From a virus, in the IMG/VR virus record IMGVR_UViG_2162886015_000005, positions 1 through 44,066 of that record: a stretch of 44,066 bases of DNA. One strand, given 5' to 3'. Both the position numbers and the translations under genes were made by a program. Below, piece after piece: positions 7,446 through 15,010 of the stretch. A model generated the notes under the pieces. The model saw nothing but the letters and a program-made list of their open reading frames with translations. It did no database searches and had not been told where the DNA came from. Each line of letters opens with the position of its first letter. Within the stretch, counting starts at the first letter, position 1.

Positions 7446-9328
7446 TGGCGACAATCGCTGAAATCCGCCAGCAATACCCGCAATACAACGACATGAGCGA
7501 TAAGCAGCTTGCGGACAAGCTTTATGCTGCCCATTACAGCGATATGCCGCGCGAACAGTTTGACGCGAAGGTTGGCTTGTCCGCCGCTCCCCAAGACGCT
7601 TCCCAGCCCTCCATCATGGACCGCATTGCGGCTAGCCCCATTGGCCGCTTCGCACATGACGCAATCTTACAGCCTGCCGAAGCGGCTATAAGCACGGTAT
7701 TGCCTGCCGCCATGACAGCCAACGCATCCCTTCTAAATGGCCAGATGCCGACGCTAGTCGGACCCGACGCGCCCAATAATGTATTGGCAGCAAAGGGCGC
7801 GAAGGCGTTCGATGACCCATATCAAAACGCACTTGCCCGCAATCGGAATACACCCGGCTACGCCGCCGCGCGTGCGCAGGCAGATAAGCAAATTGCCCTT
7901 GCTCCAACCCCACTTACATCTCAGTTTACCGCCCCATTCAATTCTGCCATTCACGGCCTTGGCGGGCTCGCGCTTAGCGGAGGGTCTCTGGATGCATCCA
8001 ATGCAGCAGCGGATGCCCAAACTGCCGCCCAGCAGGGATATAGCGCGCAACACCCGGTTCGGTCGGCGGTAGCACAAATGGCTGGCGGCTTGCTATTATC
8101 TCCGAAGATGCCGGGGCTGTCAGACGCGACGGCGACTATAAAGCCCCCGAGTATTCCTGACCTGAAAGCCGCAGCCAAGGCTTCCTATGATGCGGTGGAT
8201 AATTCCGGGGTTCGCGTCTCAACCGATGCGCTTAACCGTCTTGGCGACAACGTTCAGGACTCATTTGGCTCACGCCTTGACCCCACGCTCCATCCAGACG
8301 CTACGGCTGCCTATAACCGTATTACGCAGTTTGCGACGGATGGTGCTAAGGGTGATGCCCCCGCCACGTTCCAAGACCTCGATAATCTCCGTCGTGTGGT
8401 TGGCGATGCTGCGCAATCCGTCAAGCCAGCCGACAAGGCGATGGCGCGCATGATGATGGATAAGATTGATGACTTTGTTGACAATCTAAAGCCTGGCGAT
8501 CTCGACACATCGCTTCAAGACCAGTTGCGCTCGGAACTGACTTCCGCGACTGGCGCTAAGGGCCAGATTGCGAAACAGATCAAAACTATTGAACAGAATA
8601 AGCCGGGCGCGCTGGCGGCTCGTGGTGCAGCCGGGGCGGATACTCGCGCAACATACATGGATCTTCATGCTCAACTTCCACAGGCCGAAGCTGCCCGCCA
8701 GAATGCGCTGAGCGCCTTCCAGAGCGAATCCGACCTCATCAACCAAGGTCCCCAAGCCACGATTGATGCACTCAACCATGCCCGCGAAATGTGGAGCCGC
8801 GCCAGTCAGGCCAGCTTGATCCAACAGCAGATTGATAAGGCAAGCCTAAAGGCGAGCGCCAATTATTCGCAATCGGGCATGGAGAACGCGCTGCGTCAGC
8901 AATTTAAGAGCTTGGCGCTCAATGACCGCGCCATGTCTCGGCTAAGCCCGGAAGTACAGCAAGCCGTTAAAGACGTAGTGAGTGGTAGTCCAGTTGGGAA
9001 TGTCCTCCGCGCTGTCGGCAAATACGCCCCGCACGGACCCGTTTCCACGGCTGCCGGTCTTGGCGTTGGCGCAATGCTCGGTGGTCCTATGGGAGCCGCA
9101 GAGGGCGGTATGGCGAGTCTTGCTGTCCCGATGGCCGGTGAGGCTGCCCGCAGAGGTGCAACGGCTATAACGCAGGCGGCGGCTCAAAGGGCGCTTGATA
9201 CCGCTGCGCTTGGGCAGGCCCCAACTATCACATCGGCATTCCGTGCCCCGACATTGGCTGCACAACTGCCTTACGGCCTGCCAGCGCCGCTGCTCTTACA
9301 GCTACAGCGTCAAACTCAGCATCAGTGA
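7445..9328 (+). CDS. Internal virion / DNA ejection protein, large
   Basis: 627 aa. The first 40 residues (IAEIRQQYPQYNDMSDKQLA... YSDMP...F..KVGL) match a short N-terminal module frequently found on large phage ejection proteins. The remainder is Ala/Gln-rich helix with long coiled stretches (residues 250-520) and a Gly/Ala-rich hydrophobic segment near 545-575 (STAAGLGVGAMLGGPMGAAEGG) that could insert into membrane. The start overlaps the upstream stop (TAATG). Role inferred: component of the conduit that carries DNA across the cell envelope. Confidence 0.6.
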   Translation: MATIAEIRQQYPQYNDMSDKQLADKLYAAHYSDMPREQFDAKVGLSAAPQDASQPSIMDRIAASPIGRFAHDAILQPAEAAISTVLPAAMTANASLLNGQMPTLVGPDAPNNVLAAKGAKAFDDPYQNALARNRNTPGYAAARAQADKQIALAPTPLTSQFTAPFNSAIHGLGGLALSGGSLDASNAAADAQTAAQQGYSAQHPVRSAVAQMAGGLLLSPKMPGLSDATATIKPPSIPDLKAAAKASYDAVDNSGVRVSTDALNRLGDNVQDSFGSRLDPTLHPDATAAYNRITQFATDGAKGDAPATFQDLDNLRRVVGDAAQSVKPADKAMARMMMDKIDDFVDNLKPGDLDTSLQDQLRSELTSATGAKGQIAKQIKTIEQNKPGALAARGAAGADTRATYMDLHAQLPQAEAARQNALSAFQSESDLINQGPQATIDALNHAREMWSRASQASLIQQQIDKASLKASANYSQSGMENALRQQFKSLALNDRAMSRLSPEVQQAVKDVVSGSPVGNVLRAVGKYAPHGPVSTAAGLGVGAMLGGPMGAAEGGMASLAVPMAGEAARRGATAITQAAAQRALDTAALGQAPTITSAFRAPTLAAQLPYGLPAPLLLQLQRQTQHQ

Positions 9329-9443
9329 GGCTTGCTGCCCAGTATGTAGAGGAATCGGAGAAGCAATAGCCCTCCGAAGATGGCGGCGTTTCGCCATGAC
9401 CCAATAATCGGTTCTCGCATCCACACAATCTAACACGGCCCAA

Positions 9444-9462
9444 CGGCCCCCGCAAAGGGCCG
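9444..9462. other. GC hairpin in the 157-bp gap before the tail-fibre-like gene
   Basis: CGGCCC and GGGCCG arms with a 7-base loop lie about 20 bases before the start at 9486. No T-run follows, so this is not a clear terminator. The rest of 9329-9485 holds no gene that I can support; only 14-17-codon frames exist. Confidence 0.35.
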
Positions 9463-9485
9463 CTTAAGCCATTGCAGGACAAGGT

Positions 9486-10301
9486 ATGACAACCCCCGCA
9501 GTCTCAGCCTATTCCACCACCCCCGCCAATAATACCCAGGCCAATACGGGCGTTAATTGGGACGAGGGGATGTCCCCGGCTGCGGTGAACAATTCCGCGC
9601 GCCAGAACATGGCCGATCTGCGGAGCTTCGCCAACGATCTGATCTGGTTTCCGTATGGCTCTGGCACCAGCCCCGTTGTCACCCCTGTTTATGTCGGGGC
9701 CACCCAGTTCAAGATTGCCGGGGTAGATGTCAGCGCGGTCTATCATGTCGGCCGGCGCGTCAAGGCTGTTGGCTCTGGGACTGGGACGATCTATGGCCGG
9801 ATTTCCGCCGTAGCGTTTTCAACTGACACCACGGTTACGGTCGTTTGGGATTCCGGTTCTCTCAGCAATGAGACGCTGACTATCTATATCAGCCAGATTC
9901 CCGTGACTGGCAATCCGCTCCCCTACGTCCCGGGAACATTCACGCCTACAGACGGGAGCCCCGCGGCTCTTACATTTACGAGCGCCTTCGGCTTTTCGCG
10001 TACAAGCCCCGGCTTTATCACCGTCTGGGGCAGATGCACCTACCCGGTAACATCTGACTCGAACGAGGCTGCCATAGCGGGCCTTCCAGTCGCTGCGGCC
10101 AACCTATCCGTTGGTAGTGGGTTTCAGGGAATAGTGCAGTTTGGTGGCGGTGGCGGGTTACCAGGAGGTTCCGGACCTAACTGGGCATTTGTGCAGCCTA
10201 ACACCTCCAATATCAGCTTCCGATATGCAGGCGGCCTGATCATCACAAACGCCATGCTCTCAACGTATATCGTCAATTTCTGCATCACATATCCCATCTA
10301 A
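9486..10301 (+). CDS. Tail fibre / tail protein
   Basis: 271 aa. The N-terminus (YSTTPANNTQANTGVNWDEGM then VNNSARQNMADL) is a module often seen at the head of phage tail fibres and collar proteins. The middle is beta-rich and the C-terminal 110 residues (FTPTDGSPAALTFTSAFG... to the end) resemble a compact beta-sandwich tip, Gly-rich around residue 220. It sits alone between the ejection proteins and lysozyme. A receptor-binding role is inferred. Confidence 0.6.
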   Translation: MTTPAVSAYSTTPANNTQANTGVNWDEGMSPAAVNNSARQNMADLRSFANDLIWFPYGSGTSPVVTPVYVGATQFKIAGVDVSAVYHVGRRVKAVGSGTGTIYGRISAVAFSTDTTVTVVWDSGSLSNETLTIYISQIPVTGNPLPYVPGTFTPTDGSPAALTFTSAFGFSRTSPGFITVWGRCTYPVTSDSNEAAIAGLPVAAANLSVGSGFQGIVQFGGGGGLPGGSGPNWAFVQPNTSNISFRYAGGLIITNAMLSTYIVNFCITYPI

Positions 10302-10732
10302 TGGCCCGGATGATTAACAGCGCCGGGCTGGCTCTTATCAAGGAATATGAGGGCCTTCGGCTGGAGGCGTACCCAGACCAAGCGGACCCGCCCATCTGGA
10401 CTATTGGTTATGGCCACACTCACGGGGTCAAAGAGGGCGATACCTGCAATCAATTTCAGGCTGATGAATGGCTTGAGCAGGATCTGATCGAAGCCGAGTC
10501 CAAGGTTCTGAGACTGGTGAAAGTGCCACTCACGGACAATCAGTTCTCCGCGCTGGTTTCGTTCGCCTTCAACGAAAAGGATTTCCCGGTCAGCACGCTT
10601 CTCAAGAAGCTGAACGCTGGCGATTACGAAGCGGTTCTAACCGAACTCCCGAAATGGAAATACGCCGGCCACAAAGTTCAGCCGGGATTAGTCAAACGCC
10701 GTGCCGCCGAGGCAGCGCTTTGGACGGCCTGA
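10301..10732 (+). CDS. Endolysin, T4-type lysozyme (GH24)
   Basis: 143 aa. It cuts the glycan strands of peptidoglycan to release progeny. The T4-lysozyme active site is visible: Glu17 in KEYEGLRLEAYPD, Asp26 nine residues later, and Thr34 in WTIGYGHT. The length matches small members of the family. There is no signal peptide or SAR helix, so release to the periplasm should need a holin; several small membrane proteins follow directly. The start overlaps the upstream stop. Confidence 0.92.
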   Translation: MARMINSAGLALIKEYEGLRLEAYPDQADPPIWTIGYGHTHGVKEGDTCNQFQADEWLEQDLIEAESKVLRLVKVPLTDNQFSALVSFAFNEKDFPVSTLLKKLNAGDYEAVLTELPKWKYAGHKVQPGLVKRRAAEAALWTA

Positions 10733-10812
10733 TCTACCGGCACTACCGGCTCGTGTTTTTCCTCTCAGGCTCTTTCTTTGGCTTTCTCCTAGCAGCGGTG
10801 GTGTTCGCATGA
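10720..10812 (+). CDS. Tiny single-pass membrane protein (lysis region)
   Basis: A 30-aa frame starting at TTG 10720 inside the end of lysozyme, with GAGG 6 bases upstream. After a basic head (DGLIYRHYR) one hydrophobic helix runs to the end (LVFFLSGSFFGFLLAAVVFA). Its stop overlaps the next ATG (ATGA). Size and place suggest an accessory lysis peptide, but nothing proves translation beyond the ribosome-binding site and the overlap chain. Confidence 0.45.
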   Translation: MDGLIYRHYRLVFFLSGSFFGFLLAAVVFA

Positions 10813-10928
10813 AACCAAGACAGATCGGGAATTTCAACACGGGCACGTCAGGTCTATTGCTGGCGTTCGCCCTCATCGCATCTCCCATCGCCGTAATCAA
10901 AGCCTGCCTGAGTAAGCAGCAGAAATAA
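10809..10928 (+). CDS. Small membrane protein (lysis region)
   Basis: 39 aa starting at ATG 10809, which overlaps the previous stop. A polar head (KPRQIGNFNTGTSG) is followed by one membrane helix (LLLAFALIASPIAVIKACL) and a basic tail (SKQQK). Likely a lysis-cassette component such as an antiholin or accessory peptide; no family is recognised. Confidence 0.55.
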   Translation: MKPRQIGNFNTGTSGLLLAFALIASPIAVIKACLSKQQK

Positions 10929-10938
10929 GGAAAGAACG

Positions 10939-11193
10939 ATGTTCCAATCCCTCATCAAGAATATCGCCCTCGGTGCAGTTCGCCATTTCCTGACTGGCCT
11001 TGGTGCCGCAGCCGTGACCTACGGCTACATGTCAGCCGATGATAGCAACCAGGCTGTCGGCGCAGCGATGCTGCTTGTCGGCTTCGCGTGGTCTGGATGG
11101 CAAAAGTATCAGACCCATAAAGCTACAGGTCTTACAGGCGCAACGGTGGTGGATACGCCTGTTGAAGTTAAACCACTTCCGCCAGTTCAATAA
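10939..11193 (+). CDS. Holin-like protein (Pam3 gp28 type)
   Basis: 84 aa. An amphipathic N-terminal helix (FQSLIKNIALGAVRHFL) runs into hydrophobic segment one (TGLGAAAVTYGYM). A second segment (AVGAAMLLVGFAWSGWQK) follows, then a soluble Pro/Val-rich tail. This matches the Pam3 gp28-like putative holins found beside phage lysozymes. AAGGAAAG lies 5 bases before the ATG. A holin makes the membrane lesions through which the upstream lysozyme escapes. Confidence 0.7.
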   Translation: MFQSLIKNIALGAVRHFLTGLGAAAVTYGYMSADDSNQAVGAAMLLVGFAWSGWQKYQTHKATGLTGATVVDTPVEVKPLPPVQ

Positions 11194-11215
11194 CCCCAAC
11201 AGATAGGACACTAAA

Positions 11216-11581
11216 ATGGCGACTACCTTTGCCCAGCTATGGGAAGAAATCAAAACCGACGCCCTGAACGTGGTTCAGAACCTGAAGGCCGAGTTTAAGG
11301 TCTTTGAGACCAAGGCCGTTCCAGTCATCGAAGCCGATCTTGCGGCCATTCTCTCACAGGTCAAGAATGTGGCCACCCAGACCGCCGCGACCTTGGCGAC
11401 GCAGGAGTTTGCCAATCTGACCGGCGGCCAGAAGCAGAGCATCACGATCAATTCCGTGATGGCAACTGCTGTCGCGCTCGGCAAGCCCATCGCCCAGCAG
11501 GACGCGCAGATGCTCGCTCAGCAGGCTTACTATGGCACGCAGGATGCGATTGCGACCCTTGCCGCGAACGCCGGCCACTAA
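11216..11581 (+). CDS. Helical hypothetical protein, lysis region
   Basis: 121 aa, almost all helix and Ala-rich. An amphipathic N-terminal half (FAQLWEEIKTDALNVVQNLKAEFKVFETKAVPVIEADLAAIL) is followed by an Ala/Gln-rich region. No membrane span is evident. It lies between a holin-like gene and a lipoprotein gene. Similar small helical proteins accompany Pam3-type holins, but no function is known to me. Confidence 0.6.
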   Translation: MATTFAQLWEEIKTDALNVVQNLKAEFKVFETKAVPVIEADLAAILSQVKNVATQTAATLATQEFANLTGGQKQSITINSVMATAVALGKPIAQQDAQMLAQQAYYGTQDAIATLAANAGH

Positions 11582-11597
11582 AGCACCGGAGGGCCAG

Positions 11598-11996
11598 ATG
11601 CGTTCATTGCTTTTGGCCCTCCCGCTTTGCCTCGGTGGCTGCACCACGCTCACAGATGCGCTTGCACCGCCGTATGTTCCAGAGCCCATCCATATCTACG
11701 ACCAGATGTCGTTTGCTTCCGACGTGATCGAATGCCGGAAAGCTGGCGCTAACTACAAGCCGCACTTCTCATTCGGTAACGTGGCAACGGCAGCCATCAG
11801 GGGCGCATCGTCCGATACGTCCCTGGTTCCGTTGTCACCGCTTGTCCCCGTCTATGGAGCGGCTGGTGGCGCGGCAGGCGCAGCAGCTGATGGCCTTGAT
11901 GTGATGAGCGGCAGCCATGCAAACGTCTACCGTCATTGCCTACATGACGAGACGTTGATCGACCACTCGGCTGTTTTAGCCAATCCAGGCCCATAG
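11598..11996 (+). CDS. Outer-membrane lipoprotein (possible spanin-type lysis protein)
   Basis: 132 aa from the ATG at 11598, preceded by GGAGG at 6 bases. The N-terminus is a lipoprotein signal: MRSLLLALPLCLGGC, with the lipobox Cys at residue 15. The mature part has a Gly/Ala zipper (VYGAAGGAAGAAADGL). A lysis-cassette lipoprotein could be an outer spanin subunit, though it is longer than usual and no clear inner partner embeds it. An alternative is a surface exclusion lipoprotein. Confidence 0.6.
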   Translation: MRSLLLALPLCLGGCTTLTDALAPPYVPEPIHIYDQMSFASDVIECRKAGANYKPHFSFGNVATAAIRGASSDTSLVPLSPLVPVYGAAGGAAGAAADGLDVMSGSHANVYRHCLHDETLIDHSAVLANPGP

Positions 11997-12005
11997 GGGA
12001 TAATT

Positions 12006-12245
12006 GTGACGGACACCGACCAATTGGCGAGAGACACCAGCCAAAGGGCCATATCATTGATTGAATCGCATGAGCGAGTTTGCACCGAACGTCAGGGGCA
12101 TATCATTGAAAGCCTGAACGACCTGAAGCGCGGCGTAGAGGGTCTTTATAGACGGTTTTGGGCCGCCGCGCTTGGCATCATCACCCTCTTGCTGGGGACA
12201 CTTGGGGCGCTGATCCATCTCATCATAACACGGGCTGGCGGTTAG
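12006..12245 (+). CDS. XhlA-like membrane-anchored coiled-coil protein
   Basis: 79 aa, GTG start. A charged helix (SQRAISLIESHERVCTERQGHIIESLNDLKRGVEGLYRRFW) is followed by a C-terminal membrane helix (AAALGIITLLLGTLGALIHLI). This order matches the haemolysin XhlA family, small phage lysis proteins with an N-terminal coil and C-terminal anchor. It probably joins the lysis machinery at the inner membrane. Confidence 0.6.
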   Translation: MTDTDQLARDTSQRAISLIESHERVCTERQGHIIESLNDLKRGVEGLYRRFWAAALGIITLLLGTLGALIHLIITRAGG

Positions 12246-12247
12246 GG

Positions 12248-13087
12248 ATGGGAGAGGGGCGAAGTAAGCACCTGTTCATTCCAGATGGGCAGGTGAGAAA
12301 AGACGTTCCTCTAGATTGGATTGATTGGGTCGGGCAGGCCATCGTTGACTATCTCCCCGATGTCGTTGTCGAGGGTGGCGACTGGCACGACTTCCCGTCC
12401 CTGAATAGTCATGCGGCGCCCGGCTCTGTCCAACTTGAGGGCACTCGCTACGCAGACGATCTGGCTGCGGGCAACGAGGCGTTCGCGCGCCTCTGCAAGC
12501 CGATGGAAGCGGAGATCGAGCGTAGGCGCCGGAATAAAGACAAGGGCTGGAAGCCTCGGAAAGTAGCCCTGCTAGGCAACCACGAAGCCCGCGCCGATAG
12601 AGAGGCCGCCAATAATCCAAAGCTGAAGGGGACGATTGGCAGCGAGGACTGCGACTTCCGAGATTGGGAAGTCCACCCGTTCCTGAAGATCGTGGAAATA
12701 GACGGCATTTGCTACAGCCACTATTTCCAATCATCGCACAGCAACCGCCCCATTGGTGGATCTATACCGAATAAGCTTTCCCGCATCGGTTCATCATTTG
12801 TGCATGGGCATGTTCAAGGATTGGACATGGGCACAAAGATGATGGCGAACGGAAAGACGCTATGGGGTGTCCAGGCTGGGAGCTGTTACCTCCACGAGGA
12901 GAGCTATCGCGGCGCGCAGGGCCAACGGCACTTCAGGGGCATAATTATTTTAAATGAAACGCACGACGGGGAGTGCTGCCCGATGGTGCTTTCGTTGGAT
13001 TACCTATGCAGGCGGTACACAGGCATGGGGCTGCACAGGTACATGGTCCTGAAGTACGCGCATCAGGGATGGGATCATTTGATATGA
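12248..13087 (+). CDS. Metallophosphoesterase (calcineurin-like)
   Basis: 279 aa from ATG 12248, just after the previous stop; a frame extends upstream only through the preceding gene. Metal-binding motifs are visible: VVVEGGDWHD (Asp pair), VALLGNHEAR (the GNHE block) and HGHVQG near residue 195. These belong to the calcineurin-like phosphoesterase superfamily. Substrate is unknown; phage members may act on nucleotides or nucleic acids. Placement after the lysis genes suggests an accessory role. Confidence 0.75.
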   Translation: MGEGRSKHLFIPDGQVRKDVPLDWIDWVGQAIVDYLPDVVVEGGDWHDFPSLNSHAAPGSVQLEGTRYADDLAAGNEAFARLCKPMEAEIERRRRNKDKGWKPRKVALLGNHEARADREAANNPKLKGTIGSEDCDFRDWEVHPFLKIVEIDGICYSHYFQSSHSNRPIGGSIPNKLSRIGSSFVHGHVQGLDMGTKMMANGKTLWGVQAGSCYLHEESYRGAQGQRHFRGIIILNETHDGECCPMVLSLDYLCRRYTGMGLHRYMVLKYAHQGWDHLI

Positions 13088-13094
13088 GGGAAGA

Positions 13095-13325
13095 ATGTCG
13101 GAACAAGTCTGGCGGTGGCCGGCCGTTATCGTATCGCATCCAATCAAGGACGATGGGCCACTTGCGGAATTAAGCTGTCGCATGGACGTAAACCCCAAGA
13201 CCGGGAAGGCTCATGGGGTGATGTTGTGGCGGACCAATGGCCCCGGTAAAGGCCACGACATAGACCACGCTCTAGACAAGATCGGCCGTAAGATCAGCCG
13301 CGTGATGCAGGGGAGGGAGCCATGA
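13095..13325 (+). CDS. Hypothetical protein
   Basis: 76 aa. Starts MSEQVWRWPAVIVSHPIKDDG and ends in a helix (DHALDKIGRKISRVMQG). It overlaps the next start by 4 bases. No family is recognised. It is the first of a chain of four small genes running to the late terminator. Confidence 0.6.
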   Translation: MSEQVWRWPAVIVSHPIKDDGPLAELSCRMDVNPKTGKAHGVMLWRTNGPGKGHDIDHALDKIGRKISRVMQGREP

Positions 13326-13561
13326 GCCAGAATCCCACGCTCTGCTACTTCATACAGGAGACGAAGGATTCGCCCGTCTATCTGTGCGTGAGGGATTTTG
13401 CGGAGGGCGGGTTCTATCGCTTCCCGGTATCGGTATCGAATATATCCCGGCTTGCATCTGAAGGATGTGCCATCGTTCATTCAGCCATTACAGGCTATAG
13501 CGAGAAGCACGCGTTTCAGGAAGTTGCGGCTGTTCTCTCCAAGAAGTTTGGCGAGCCGTGA
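13322..13561 (+). CDS. Hypothetical protein
   Basis: 79 aa, overlapping genes on both sides by 4 bases, which indicates translational coupling. Beta-rich first half (CYFIQETKDSPVYLCVRDFAEGG), then a helical end (KHAFQEVAAVLSKKFG). Function not recognised. Confidence 0.6.
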   Translation: MSQNPTLCYFIQETKDSPVYLCVRDFAEGGFYRFPVSVSNISRLASEGCAIVHSAITGYSEKHAFQEVAAVLSKKFGEP

Positions 13562-13908
13562 CCCTTCGCCTCACGCCAGACATGCTGGCAGCGGCCTACA
13601 ATTTCATAAGAGAAACCCAGCCGTTCAAAGGCTGGAAATTACCGGATGCGGATGAGATCGGGTTTGCCGTGGTCAAGGATACGACCATGTATGCCGACTT
13701 CTGCCTCTACAACGGAGAACCGTTAATCCGAGTCAGTGAAAAGCTGCACGGTCATACCGTGACGCTCATAGCTACGATTGCCCATGAAGCCATCCATCTC
13801 CACCAGCATCTAAATAAGCTGGACCGGGGCGGGGAGCATAACGCCGATTTCAAGCGGCGGGCCAAGAAGGTCTGCGACGTGCATGGCTTCGACCCCCGTA
13901 CATTTTGA
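13558..13908 (+). CDS. SprT-like small zinc metalloprotease
   Basis: 116 aa, GTG start overlapping the previous stop. The zincin motif HEAIHLHQ (HExxH, residues about 77-81) lies in a helix after TVTLIATIA, as in SprT-like and related minimal metalloproteases. A later HNADFKRRAKKVCDVHG segment could supply the third zinc ligand. Substrate is unknown; phage proteins of this type are usually accessory. Confidence 0.7.
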   Translation: MTLRLTPDMLAAAYNFIRETQPFKGWKLPDADEIGFAVVKDTTMYADFCLYNGEPLIRVSEKLHGHTVTLIATIAHEAIHLHQHLNKLDRGGEHNADFKRRAKKVCDVHGFDPRTF

Positions 13909-13917
13909 GGAGAGAAG

Positions 13918-14142
13918 ATGAAAGCGAAAGTATCTGTCTATTTGGATGATGGGCGCGTGTTCGATTACGAGGTTTCTGACCCAATGAAGGGCCGCGAACA
14001 CGCTAGTGCCATTATCAAAACCGGCTACCGACACACAGACGGCAATGACCTTGAATGGTATCCGCCGCACCGGATCGAAAAGGTGAAGGTTGGGGGCGCC
14101 TGCGAGTCAACCAGATACCGGGATAAACCCAGAGCAACATAA
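13918..14142 (+). CDS. Hypothetical protein, last late gene
   Basis: 74 aa preceded by GAGGAGAGAAG, a strong ribosome-binding site. Starts KAKVSVYLDDGRVFDYEVSD, probably a small beta-rich fold. The C-terminus is basic. It is the last rightward gene before the 14.2-kb terminator. No function recognised. Confidence 0.6.
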   Translation: MKAKVSVYLDDGRVFDYEVSDPMKGREHASAIIKTGYRHTDGNDLEWYPPHRIEKVKVGGACESTRYRDKPRAT

Positions 14143-14203
14143 CTGAACTGCGTCCGCGCGCGCTGTCATGACCCCCTCTCATGATAAGCTGCTGTGCGAC
14201 ACT

Positions 14204-14240
14204 GGCCCCGGGTCCTTAATTGGGCTCGGGGCCTTTATCT
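14204..14240 (+). terminator. Rho-independent terminator of the late transcript
   Basis: A 12-bp GC-rich stem (GGCCCCGGGTCC with GGGCTCGGGGCC, two wobbles) and the loop TTAATT are followed by TTTATCT. It lies where the rightward late genes meet the leftward early genes, so it should stop late transcription before the integrase side. Confidence 0.8.
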
Positions 14241-14242
14241 AT

Positions 14243-14272
14243 GGAAGAGCCGCTCATTTCATTCGCTTGAAG
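14243..14272. repeat. Palindromic repeat, copy 1 (GAGCC ... CTTGAAG orientation)
   Basis: GGAAGAGCCGCTC through TTCGCTTGAAG. On the minus strand it overlaps the last codons (TSSE-stop) of the gene at 14259-14429. Together with the inverted copy at 14439-14470 it brackets that gene. Confidence 0.75.
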
Positions 14273-14429
14273 TAGAAGGTGCGCGCTCAAGGTCGGCCAC
14301 GTTCCAGAAGCGAAAGCCTTCGAGGTAATCATCTAGCCTTACGCCGCCCTCAATGTCGTCGAGCATCTGTATGACCTTGGCGGTTTTGGTTTGGCCCTTG
14401 AGGCGAACAACAGTTCCAACGCGGATCAT
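14259..14429 (-). CDS. Small SH3/KOW-like hypothetical protein bracketed by inverted repeats
   Basis: 56 aa. The ATG at 14429 is chosen because AAGGAG lies 6 bases upstream. Its sequence MIRVGTVVRLKGQTKTAKVI suggests a small beta-barrel of SH3/KOW type, often seen in phage accessory proteins. The last codons are read from a palindromic repeat, and the region upstream of the start is an inverted copy, so the gene looks like a cassette between two repeats. Last gene of the leftward block. Confidence 0.6.
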   Translation of the reverse strand: MIRVGTVVRLKGQTKTAKVIQMLDDIEGGVRLDDYLEGFRFWNVADLERAPSTSSE

Positions 14430-14438
14430 CTCTTTCTC

Positions 14439-14470
14439 CTTCAAGCGAACGTAGTGAGCGGCTCTTCCAT
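14439..14470. repeat. Palindromic repeat, copy 2 (CTTCAAG ... GGCTCTTCC orientation) with leader ORF
   Basis: Read on the minus strand it gives the 9-codon frame MEEPLTTFA-stop, preceded by AGAGGG at 5 bases, and its CTTGAAGGAG end supplies the ribosome-binding site of the gene starting at 14429. Confidence 0.75.
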
Positions 14471-14488
14471 ATATCCCTCTATTACTAT

Positions 14489-14515
14489 GAGCCGCTGCGC
14501 CTGCGGCTTGCTTGG
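14489..14515. repeat. Palindromic repeat, copy 3 (degenerate)
   Basis: GAGCCGC-TGCGCCT-GCGGC followed by TTGCTTGG. The outer stem GCCGC/GCGGC is kept; the CTTGAAG end is altered. It lies between the stop of the gene at 14527 and copy 2. Confidence 0.55.
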
Positions 14516-14526
14516 TGGGAAGTAGG

Positions 14527-14754
14527 TTATTGGTTCAAGTGCTTCGCCAAGGTCGCTTCGCCCGCTGGTGTCAATCCTTCGACCGTGAAGCTGTTCACAC
14601 CCCTCAGCATCGGTTCGCCAAATTTGAACCCCAGTAGTTCAAGAGCTGCGGCATGGAGTTTTCCTTCGTTCCTCCGAGGGCTAAAGTCCGTCTCGCCATC
14701 CCGCGCCAATAGCAGGATCGTGTAATGCGTCTCGGTCAATCTGTGGCGCGCCAT
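14527..14754 (-). CDS. Hypothetical protein downstream of the integrase
   Basis: 75 aa, MARHRLTETHYTILLLARDGE... with a helical core and a middle that could be winged-helix-like (HAAALELLGFKFGEPMLRGVNSFTVEGLTPAGEATL). The TLTPAG-like turn resembles short phage wHTH proteins. GGGAGATGAAGG precedes the ATG. DNA binding is only a suggestion. Confidence 0.55.
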   Translation of the reverse strand: MARHRLTETHYTILLLARDGETDFSPRRNEGKLHAAALELLGFKFGEPMLRGVNSFTVEGLTPAGEATLAKHLNQ

Positions 14755-14779
14755 TCCTTCATCTCCCTATACGTTGTAA

Positions 14780-14806
14780 GAGCCGGGCACTACGTGCCCT
14801 TGGTAG
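14780..14806. repeat. Palindromic repeat, copy 4
   Basis: GAGCC then stem GGGCAC-TAC-GTGCCC then TTGGTAG. The stem differs in sequence from the other copies but pairs perfectly. It lies 26 bp upstream of the minus-strand gene starting at 14754. Confidence 0.65.
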
Positions 14807-14828
14807 TAAGAACAGGTCCGGAACGATA

Positions 14829-15010
14829 GGTGCGGGGTTCGTCCTAAATAACCCTTACCGTTCAAAGCCCCCCAATTCCCCCGCACCATACTATAACCCA
14901 TTGTATTGCCTCATTATGGCACCTTTCTTGACCGCACCAGCGATAAATTATCCTCTTGATTTTGCTCAACTAAATAGGCGGTGCGGGGCTCGTGCCGCTC
15001 AGGTGCGGGG
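14829..15010. other. Candidate attP region with four GGTGCGGGG arm-type repeats
   Basis: GGTGCGGGG occurs at 14829, inverted at 14879-14887, and again at 14980 and 15002 within the 3' end of the integrase gene. The copies at 14829 and 14980 extend to GGTGCGGGGyTCGT. Repeats around the integrase 3' end are expected of arm-type integrase sites flanking the crossover core. The core itself cannot be identified without host junctions. Confidence 0.4.

Noticed and set aside
9955-9980. GGAGCC-CCGC-GGCTCTTACA in the tail-fibre gene as another repeat copy
   Set aside because: Lacks the CTTCAAG/CCAAG end and is explained by codons for GSPAALT in a conserved-looking domain.
14241-14273. MEEPLISFA leader frame on the plus strand in repeat copy 1
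   Set aside because: No plus-strand gene follows it and it lies directly behind the late terminator; it probably exists only because the repeat has this sequence.
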